From Roseivirga echinicomitans (GTDB taxonomy: Bacteria > Bacteroidota > Bacteroidia > Cytophagales > Cyclobacteriaceae), in assembly GCF_001592935.1 (NCBI RefSeq), contig NZ_LRDB01000050.1, positions 248,001 to 312,000 on the forward strand: a stretch of 64,000 bases of DNA. The letters are read 5' to 3'. Every line of letters starts with the position of its first letter. The first letter of the stretch is position 1. The position numbers were made by a program, and so were the translations under genes. A model generated the notes under the pieces. The model worked only from the letters and a program-made list of their open reading frames with translations. It was not told where the DNA came from and ran no database searches. Positions 57,804-64,000 of this stretch are shown here, piece by piece.

Positions 57804-60596
57804 ATGAGTGATTCAAAAAATATCGCCTATATCAACAACGAACCATTTCCGTTCGAAAGTGGTGAAACCATTCTTTCGTTGTTAAGAAGAAATTTCGGTC
57901 CAAATCCTGTCCCCACCCTATGTGATGCGCCTAATTTAGATCCTTTCGGTTCCTGCCGAGTGTGCAGCGTAGAAGTAGGCAGAGAACAAAACGGCCCAAC
58001 ACGTGTACAGGCTTCCTGCCATACACCAGTAATGGAGGGTTCCTATATCTACACCCACACTGAAAAAATGGAGCGACTACGAAAGAATATCGTAGAGCTT
58101 GTATTGACAGACTACCCCAAAGAGAAATTCGAAACCGATAATCCAAAGAATAACGAGCTTAAGCGAGTAGCATATGACGTAGGAATCAAGATGGAGCAAG
58201 TGCGTTATGCTCCGGGAAGAAACCACCTTGACCGCACCACAGACACTTCTCATCCTTATATGAGGGCCAATTTGAGTGCCTGTATCAACTGTTTCCGTTG
58301 TGTGCGGGCATGCGATGAAGTTCAGGGCGAAATGGTCTTGACCATGGAAGGCCGAGGTTTCGATAGTAAGATTGTAATGGGCATGAATGAAGGTTTTATG
58401 GAATCTGATTGTGTGTCTTGCGGTGCTTGTTCGCAAGCCTGCCCAACAGGCGCCATCAGCGATGTATTCGATTCCAAAACCAATGAACCAGAAGAAGTCA
58501 CCAGAACAGTTTGTACCTACTGTGGCGTGGGCTGTAATTTGGATGTCGCCACGGCAAGCGGTGAAATTCTAAGCATTACCGCGCCCTACGATGCGGAAGT
58601 AAATCAAGGCCATACTTGCCTGAAAGGGCGTTATGCCTTCAAATTCTATGATCATCCGGAAAGACTTCGTTCTCCGATGGTCAGGAAAAATGGGGTGTTA
58701 GAAAATGTTTCTTGGGATGAAGCCTACAGCTACATCGTTGACAGAATCACGAACATTCGAGAAGAACATGGGCCAGATTCCATTGCTGGAATTTCTTCGG
58801 CCAGGTGTACCAATGAGGAAAATTACCTGATGCAGAAGTTCATTCGTGCCGTTGTCGGTACGAACAATATTGACTGTTGCGCTAGGGTTTGCCACTCTCC
58901 TACCGCCTTGGGCATGCAACGTTCCTTCGGAACTGGCGCTGCCACCAATTCTGTAATCGACATCAAATACACGGACTGTATGATGGTGATCGGTGCCAAT
59001 CCAACGGCAGCGCACCCAGTAACAGGCGCCAAAATGAAGCAAGCGGCCATGAAAGGCACTAAGCTGATTGTCATTGACCCTAGAGAAATTGAATTGGCGA
59101 AATATGCCGATCACTTCCTACAACTCAGGCCCGGCACCAATGTAGCACTCCTCAACATGATGTTGTATTACATTATAGATGAAGGTTTGGCTGATCTTGC
59201 TTTTATTGAAAACCGCACCGAAGGTTATGACGACTTTGTTGCGAACATTAAGAAACTGGACATCAATGCGATGGAAGCCATTACTGGCGTAAATCGCGAA
59301 GAGGTACGAGCAGCGGCCATCACTTATGCCTCTGCTCCAAATGCAATGTCATTCCATGGTTTGGGGGTTACAGAACATTCTCAAGGTACATTCACAGTGC
59401 AACAAATTGCAGACTTGGCCATGATTACGGGAAATATAGGCCGAAGAGGTGTTGGTGTCAATCCGTTGCGTGGACAGAATAACGTTCAAGGCGCAGCAGA
59501 TATGGGTGCACAACCGCATCAAGGAGCAGGTTATATGGATGTGACCAAGCCTGAAATGAATCGGCTTTATATGGACTTCTATAAGACTGACAAGATTCCG
59601 TCACACATTGGATATAAGATTCCAGAGATGTTCGATGCTGCCATTGCTGGAGACCTGAAGGTGATGTGGATCATTGGTGAAGATGTAGTGCAAACCGACC
59701 CCAATACCAATAAAGTCAAAAAGGCATTAACGAGTCTTGACCTTTTTATCGTTCAAGAGCTCTTTATGACAGAAACGGCAATGCTGGCTGATGTTGTTTT
59801 ACCGGGTGCTTCTTTCCTTGAGAAATCTGGCACATTTACCAATGGTGAACGCAGGGTACAACGCGTGAATAAAGTGGTAGAACCAATTCCTGGTACTAAA
59901 GCCGATGGTCAAATCATTGTTGATGTAATGCAACGCATGGGTTACGATCAAGCAGATTATGCGCCTGATACCATGCTGGAAGAAATCTCTCAAATCGTTC
60001 CTTTCTTCAAGGGGATTACATGGGAAGAACTCGCCAAAAACGGAAAGCAATGGCCAGTACCAGAAGATGGCTCGAGTACTGAAATCATCCATATTGATTC
60101 CTTCAAAAGAGGTAAAGGCCTATTCACTTACTTCGACTGGAGGGAATCTGAAGAGATTGTAGAGCATGGAGCAGAGTATCCTTACATCATTACCACCAAC
60201 CGAGAGTTAGAGCATTACAATTGTGGCGCAATGACTCGTAGAACGGGCAATGGCGAGATCCTGAAGGAAGATGTTCTACTCATCAATGCAAAAGATGCAG
60301 CAGACAATGGTATTGCTGATGGAGATATGGTCTGCGTGACTTCGGCACGAGGAAAAGTGGATATCAAAGCACGTATTACGGCTGAAGTGAAACCAGGTGT
60401 AATGAGCACGACTTTCCATTTCCCTGAGATCATGGTGAATTTGATCACTTCTGATGTACATGATTCAGAAGCCAAATGCCCAGAATATAAAGTGGTAGCG
60501 GTGAAAATCAGAAAATCTAAAGGCGTAAACAAGCTAATGAAGGCCGCACAAAGTGCCGGTATGGAAGCTGCTCCTTTGGACAAAAGAAAAGACTAG
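57804..60596 (+). CDS. fdhF: Formate dehydrogenase subunit alpha
   Basis: A 930-aa molybdenum enzyme. N-terminal 2Fe-2S ferredoxin domain with Cys40, Cys51, Cys54 and Cys72; then two 4Fe-4S motifs (CINCFRCVRACDE and CVSCGACSQACPTG); then the Mo-bis-PGD catalytic part with CTYCGVGCNLDV and its 4Fe-4S cluster. In DCCARVCHSPTALG the Cys of VCHSP takes the selenocysteine position of E. coli FdhF, so this is the cysteine form. The molybdopterin C-terminal domain is complete. It oxidises formate to CO2 and feeds the NAD-linked subunit encoded 11 bases upstream. Confidence 0.95.
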   Translation: MSDSKNIAYINNEPFPFESGETILSLLRRNFGPNPVPTLCDAPNLDPFGSCRVCSVEVGREQNGPTRVQASCHTPVMEGSYIYTHTEKMERLRKNIVELVLTDYPKEKFETDNPKNNELKRVAYDVGIKMEQVRYAPGRNHLDRTTDTSHPYMRANLSACINCFRCVRACDEVQGEMVLTMEGRGFDSKIVMGMNEGFMESDCVSCGACSQACPTGAISDVFDSKTNEPEEVTRTVCTYCGVGCNLDVATASGEILSITAPYDAEVNQGHTCLKGRYAFKFYDHPERLRSPMVRKNGVLENVSWDEAYSYIVDRITNIREEHGPDSIAGISSARCTNEENYLMQKFIRAVVGTNNIDCCARVCHSPTALGMQRSFGTGAATNSVIDIKYTDCMMVIGANPTAAHPVTGAKMKQAAMKGTKLIVIDPREIELAKYADHFLQLRPGTNVALLNMMLYYIIDEGLADLAFIENRTEGYDDFVANIKKLDINAMEAITGVNREEVRAAAITYASAPNAMSFHGLGVTEHSQGTFTVQQIADLAMITGNIGRRGVGVNPLRGQNNVQGAADMGAQPHQGAGYMDVTKPEMNRLYMDFYKTDKIPSHIGYKIPEMFDAAIAGDLKVMWIIGEDVVQTDPNTNKVKKALTSLDLFIVQELFMTETAMLADVVLPGASFLEKSGTFTNGERRVQRVNKVVEPIPGTKADGQIIVDVMQRMGYDQADYAPDTMLEEISQIVPFFKGITWEELAKNGKQWPVPEDGSSTEIIHIDSFKRGKGLFTYFDWRESEEIVEHGAEYPYIITTNRELEHYNCGAMTRRTGNGEILKEDVLLINAKDAADNGIADGDMVCVTSARGKVDIKARITAEVKPGVMSTTFHFPEIMVNLITSDVHDSEAKCPEYKVVAVKIRKSKGVNKLMKAAQSAGMEAAPLDKRKD

Positions 60597-60609
60597 CTCT
60601 CGATAGTCC

Positions 60610-61167
60610 ATGAAGGTAAAATCAGTCAAAGGCTTAATCCTCATGGGAGGGCAAAGCACGCGCATGGGCAGCGATAAAGCCTTTGTGCAGTGGCAAGGTC
60701 AAACATTGCTGGAAAAGGCCATAGATCATCTTTCAGGAATTACCGAAGATATTTATCTATCTGTGAATCCTGAGCAATATGATCTACTTCACAATGAATA
60801 TGCTTGTATTCAAGATCGATACCCAGACAAAGGCCCTTTGGGTGGTATACTTTCGGCATTAGAAATACTGAAAGAGGACCTTATTGTTTTGGCAGTTGAT
60901 ATGCCCAACCTCAATACTACATGTGTCAAGGACTTGATCAGTACTGCCAAGGATTCCAATACTGTCACTTGTTATCAGTATAAAGAAGCCATTCAGCCCT
61001 TCCCCTCCTATTGGCCTGTTGAGTTATTACCAAAGCTTGAACAAAGTGTACTGAATAATCACCTTGCAATGATTAAATTCATCGTGGCGCAACAGCCTAA
61101 TTTGATCCCAGCTAGTGATTCTGATCTTTTCAATAATTTTAACAGGCCAGATGATATGATTGAATGA
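60610..61167 (+). CDS. mobA: Molybdenum cofactor guanylyltransferase
   Basis: A 185-aa nucleotidyltransferase: GLILMGGQSTRMGSDKAF (GTP-binding), DRYPDKGPLGGILSAL, LAVDMPNLNTTCVKDLI (metal-binding Asp). It links GMP to molybdopterin to give the guanine dinucleotide form needed by the formate dehydrogenase encoded just upstream. Last gene of the cluster, 13 bases after fdhF. Confidence 0.93.
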   Translation: MKVKSVKGLILMGGQSTRMGSDKAFVQWQGQTLLEKAIDHLSGITEDIYLSVNPEQYDLLHNEYACIQDRYPDKGPLGGILSALEILKEDLIVLAVDMPNLNTTCVKDLISTAKDSNTVTCYQYKEAIQPFPSYWPVELLPKLEQSVLNNHLAMIKFIVAQQPNLIPASDSDLFNNFNRPDDMIE

Positions 61168-61276
61168 TTATTAGTTAGTTACCTCAAGTGCTATGTACTG
61201 AGTATTTGCAAAAGATTTCTATCTAAAACAAATTTGCAAAGTACGCCAAACGAATTGTTTTATAGATTTATTAAGA

Positions 61277-61825
61277 ATGACAGCTCAAGAAATTTTAAGC
61301 AACATAGGACAGTTTTCAGACTTTGATACAGCGTTATTTGAAAAACTCACAAGCCGCAGAGTGTTAGAGAAGAATGAAATCATATTGAAAGAGGCTGAGG
61401 TTTGTCAGTCTATTTATTACATAGTATCGGGTTCATTTTTTCAATACCAGAACAAGGATATTTCCGAAATCATTATTGACCTGCATCTTCAAGGTGAATG
61501 GATGTATAATCATGAAAGCCTCGTAGGTCAAACACCATCTAAAACAATAGTTAAAGCATTTTCTAAAGCTGAAGTTATTGAGTTGACTTTAGAAAACTTT
61601 CATTTCCTGAGCTCAAAAGCACAGTCATTTTTACAATTTGGTAAAATCTTAAACCCGACACAGAGCAGAACATATATTTTTGACAACTCACTATCTCCAA
61701 GTGAGAAATATGATTATATTAAAAAGGCAAAGCCTCTATTAGCACAGGTATTCCCCATAAAAATGATAGCATCCTATCTGAAAATAGCCCCCGAAACTTT
61801 AAGTAGAGTAAGAGCCCAATACTGA
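61277..61825 (+). CDS. Crp/Fnr-family transcriptional regulator
   Basis: A 182-aa regulator. The sensor barrel is visible as LEKNEIILKEAEVCQSIYYI and VSGSFFQYQNKDISE; the HTH at the end is FPIKMIASYLKIAPETLSRV. The final arm is short and the cAMP-binding residues are not conserved. It may control the downstream membrane-protein gene 70 bases away. It is only distantly similar to the regulator at 38817. Confidence 0.88.
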   Translation: MTAQEILSNIGQFSDFDTALFEKLTSRRVLEKNEIILKEAEVCQSIYYIVSGSFFQYQNKDISEIIIDLHLQGEWMYNHESLVGQTPSKTIVKAFSKAEVIELTLENFHFLSSKAQSFLQFGKILNPTQSRTYIFDNSLSPSEKYDYIKKAKPLLAQVFPIKMIASYLKIAPETLSRVRAQY

Positions 61826-61895
61826 ATTTACTGATTTCGATCAAGTGGTGCTTCAACAGCTTATCACCAATTTTGCAGCGTAAATAAATCTCAAA

Positions 61896-62546
61896 ATGGA
61901 TAAGCAGCAAAGCCCTTTACAAAAGGCCAAAACCTATATCAAGGTATTAGGTAGTATATCATTGATATTAGCACCCTTACTATCACTTATTGGTTGGGGT
62001 ATTTCGTACGATAGTCTCACTTCGCTTTTTTCCTTCAACTTTTCATATCAAGCTACCAACGGTGCTGCATACCTAACGCCAACCACGGACCCTGCTTTGG
62101 TGTTTAGATACTATCTTTTACCTCACTACTTTATATATGCCTCAATGCCAGTTTACATTGCATTGGGCTTGACCTTAATGTTTGCTACCTATAAAAAAAC
62201 ACCTTGGCTTTCTTTCATTGGAGCTATACTATCAATCATTGGGGCTGTGTATTTTATTGGCGTATTAGGAGCTTATCTCTCAGCTCCCATTGGCAGTGTG
62301 GCTATGACGAACATTTTAAAAATTTCGTTTGCTTTGTGCATTTTAGTATTTGTTGGAAACGTTTTACTGGGCCTATCTCTTTACAAAGCCAACATTACAG
62401 CCAAATGGACTTCACTGCTTTTTATCTTCGGTAATATCCTAATTTTAGTATTCCCGGGAATTGAAAACTGGATGGCATTAGGCTCATTAATGATGCTTAT
62501 TGCTATGCTTCCATTAACGAAAATCATATTAAAAAGACACCCTTAA
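61896..62546 (+). CDS. Hypothetical polytopic membrane protein, 216 aa
   Basis: A 216-aa protein with six or seven membrane helices (VLGSISLILAPLLSLIGWG, LLPHYFIYASMPVYIALGL, FIGAILSIIGAVYFIGVLGA, SFALCILVFVGNVLLGLSL, LLFIFGNILILVFPGIE, LMMLIAMLPLTKIIL). No family is recognised. It lies just after a Crp/Fnr gene and 10 bases before a VOC gene, so it is probably in a small operon. Confidence 0.75.
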   Translation: MDKQQSPLQKAKTYIKVLGSISLILAPLLSLIGWGISYDSLTSLFSFNFSYQATNGAAYLTPTTDPALVFRYYLLPHYFIYASMPVYIALGLTLMFATYKKTPWLSFIGAILSIIGAVYFIGVLGAYLSAPIGSVAMTNILKISFALCILVFVGNVLLGLSLYKANITAKWTSLLFIFGNILILVFPGIENWMALGSLMMLIAMLPLTKIILKRHP

Positions 62547-62556
62547 TAAAATTATT

Positions 62557-62907
62557 ATGCTGACAAACATAAATCCAAAATTACCCATGCGCGATAAATC
62601 TGCCACAAGAAACTATTATATAGATCAGTTAGGTTTTCAAGAAATAGGAGATTATGACGGGTATTTAATGGTTCAAAAAGATAAAATAGAAATTCATTTT
62701 TTTGAGTTTAAGGAACTTGATCCAAAGGAAAATTATGGCCAAGAATATATTCGCACCAACGACATTGATGCTTTATATGCATCTATGCTTGACAATAAAA
62801 TTAAAATTCATCCAAACGGAGCATTGAAGGCATTGCCTTGGGGGCAAAGGGAGTTTGCCTTGCTTGACCCGGACAATAACTTGCTGACTTTTGGGCAGTC
62901 AATTTAA
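62557..62907 (+). CDS. VOC-superfamily protein (bleomycin-resistance/glyoxalase fold)
   Basis: A 116-aa protein with the paired beta-alpha-beta-beta-beta pattern: NPKLPMRDKSATRNYYID, QLGFQEIGDYDGYLMVQKDK, IEIHFFEF, then LPWGQREFALLDPDNNLLTF. The usual metal ligands (His/Glu) are partly present. It may bind a drug or metabolite rather than catalyse. Ten bases after the membrane-protein gene. Confidence 0.88.
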   Translation: MLTNINPKLPMRDKSATRNYYIDQLGFQEIGDYDGYLMVQKDKIEIHFFEFKELDPKENYGQEYIRTNDIDALYASMLDNKIKIHPNGALKALPWGQREFALLDPDNNLLTFGQSI

Positions 62908-62935
62908 AGAAGAACGGCTACAGGCATTAATAAAC

Positions 62936-63856
62936 TTATTGTAAACCAAGTTTCTTCTTTCGTTCTAAAGCTCTGCGCTGGCTTCGCCTGATGACAGGGT
63001 AACTCAAGACAGCCGCTAGAATAATGAGTGTTCCGTAATAAAAACCAGAGCTCATTTCTTCGCTTTCGCCATAAATAATGATGGCTAGTATTATACCATA
63101 TACGGGTTCTAGGTTAATGGTCAAGTTCACCACATAGGCCGTAATCCGTTTCATTAGCTCTACAGAAGCAGAAAAAGCATAAACAGTACACACCACAGAA
63201 AGGATCGCTAGTAAGCCCCAATCTCTGGTGGTTGGGATGGCATAAGTCGTAGTTTCAGCCAAAAAGAAATACTTGTAGAACGGAATGAAGATCGCAATAC
63301 CAATGGCAGCCGCGGCCATTTCGTAAAGGGTAATTGTGTACTGAGAAAGCCTATGCGTCAATTTACCATTCAATACAGAGAATAGTGCCGCCATAAATGC
63401 TGAAGCCATGGCCAGCCCCAAGCCTAGTGCATTACTGAATTCGAAACGAAAGATGACATAAAGCCCACTGATTACTACTAAGCCTAAAATCACTTCGAAT
63501 GACCTGATTTTTCTTTTGTTCACCAATGGTTCAATGAGACTCGTCCAAAAAGTGGTGGTGGCCATGCCTGCCAAACTCACGGAAACATTAGAAACCCGAG
63601 CGGATTCGAAAAACAGAAACCAATGGATCGCAATTACAAAACCTGTTAGAATCAAGGGCCTCAAGTCGGAAATATTGACCTGAAATGTCTTTGATTTGAA
63701 ATACATAAAGCCCGCCAACACAATACTGGCCAAAGCGGTACGATACATTACCACTTCTGTGGCAGGAATAGTCATCTCATTGCCGAGAATCGCAGTAAAA
63801 CCCCAAAGAAAAACTATAAAATGGAGTTTTAGAAAATCCTTAGAAGAGGCTTCCAT
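62936..63856 (-). CDS. EamA/DMT-family transporter
   Basis: A 306-aa protein with ten hydrophobic helices in the two-times-five EamA layout (LHFIVFLWGFTAILGNEMTI, VEVILGLVVISGLYVIF, LGLGLAMASAFMAALFSVL, ILAAVLSYPVI). The family exports or imports small metabolites, amino acids among them. Its ATG overlaps the stop codon of the upstream permease gene as TAATG, so the two are translationally coupled. Confidence 0.92.
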   Translation of the reverse strand: MEASSKDFLKLHFIVFLWGFTAILGNEMTIPATEVVMYRTALASIVLAGFMYFKSKTFQVNISDLRPLILTGFVIAIHWFLFFESARVSNVSVSLAGMATTTFWTSLIEPLVNKRKIRSFEVILGLVVISGLYVIFRFEFSNALGLGLAMASAFMAALFSVLNGKLTHRLSQYTITLYEMAAAAIGIAIFIPFYKYFFLAETTTYAIPTTRDWGLLAILSVVCTVYAFSASVELMKRITAYVVNLTINLEPVYGIILAIIIYGESEEMSSGFYYGTLIILAAVLSYPVIRRSQRRALERKKKLGLQ

Positions 63857-64000
63857 TACTTAGGAACAAAACGGTAGATAGAGATTCCGAGCATAGTAAA
63901 AATAATATTGGGCATCCAAACTGCAAGCAGCGCATCCATTGAGCCTGCCTCGGCAATGCTCTTTGTAGCGATAAACAAAAGTATATAAATAAAAGCCAAA
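63856..64000 (-). CDS. C-terminus of a probable LptF/LptG (YjgP/YjgQ) permease (partial)
   Basis: The visible end reads FIYILLFIATKSIAEAGSMD, ALLAVWMPNIIFTMLGISIY, RFVPK. The small-residue segment followed by AVWMPNIIF matches the last periplasmic loop and helix of LptF/LptG permeases, which help move lipopolysaccharide to the outer membrane. Only about 48 residues are in the window; the rest lies beyond its right edge. Confidence 0.6.
   Translation of the reverse strand, partial: LAFIYILLFIATKSIAEAGSMDALLAVWMPNIIFTMLGISIYRFVPK

Noticed and set aside
1-64000. tRNA, rRNA, integrase or transposase genes
   Set aside because: No cloverleaf, rRNA text, tyrosine recombinase or DDE/Y1 transposase motif was found by eye on either strand; absence outside the window cannot be judged.

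Overview
The window comes from a low-GC, probably marine member of the Bacteroidota, most likely of the Cytophagales. The signs are TAnnTTTG-type -7 promoter elements directly before several starts, a GSCFA protein, a head-GIN (DUF2807) lipoprotein, an energy-transducer TonB lipoprotein, a PIG-L deacetylase coupled to a sodium:solute symporter, and exported MsrA and MsrB. Genus cannot be fixed from the sequence alone.

Layout. (1) Bases 1-24000 are ordinary chromosome: a helicase C-terminus, a CPA2 antiporter, MsrA/MsrB with a MazG-like pyrophosphohydrolase, a methyltransferase, a DnaQ/GIY-YIG nuclease, an ATP-cone/Mrr nuclease, a PIG-L - 46-aa membrane protein - SSS symporter operon, a GT39 glycosyltransferase, folC-trmB-PAP2, an FMN-binding glutamate synthase-like protein, a GSCFA protein whose stop codon lies in a TTAAGGG tandem repeat, two 94-bp direct repeats, and tex. 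(2) Bases about 24150-53200 are an accessory region. Mostly single AT-rich genes are separated by long, partly palindromic spacers. Several units start with a GTTRRRY-like core and end with its reverse complement, and the spacers form large imperfect hairpins. This is the architecture of integron gene cassettes and attC sites, but no integrase is visible in the window. One such unit carries a complete retron: phosphoribosyltransferase-like effector, winged-helix protein, structured msr-msd region and reverse transcriptase. Another unit has an ORF-less group II intron inserted exactly inside its R'' core, as group IIC-attC introns do, and two further intron 3' ends sit at equivalent GCACA junctions. 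The region is also full of palindromic repeats: a MITE-like 140-250 bp element in six copies, a TTGTTGGTG hairpin family, a 270-bp duplicated block and a spacer of about 165 bp in two copies. It holds decayed genes too (an in-frame TAG gene, a Crp/Fnr remnant, an AraC N-terminus). (3) Bases 53231-61167 are a formate-metabolism operon: fhs, fdhD, a DUF7009-like gene, a fused NuoE/NuoF-type diaphorase subunit, the molybdenum formate dehydrogenase alpha subunit and mobA. (4) Bases 61277-64000 hold a Crp/Fnr regulator, a membrane protein, a VOC protein, an EamA transporter and the C-terminus of an LptF/LptG-type permease.

How the parts work together. The formate cluster couples tetrahydrofolate C1 chemistry to NAD-linked formate oxidation and supplies its own cofactor-maturation factors. 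In the accessory region the retron is a probable phage-defence unit, and a Crp/Fnr regulator sits next to a lipoprotein/oxidoreductase pair. The promoter of that pair resembles the one before an esterase gene, which is itself preceded by the remnant of a second, similar regulator. The main result is a retron packaged as an attC-like cassette in an integron-like array that also carries attC-targeting group II intron sequences.
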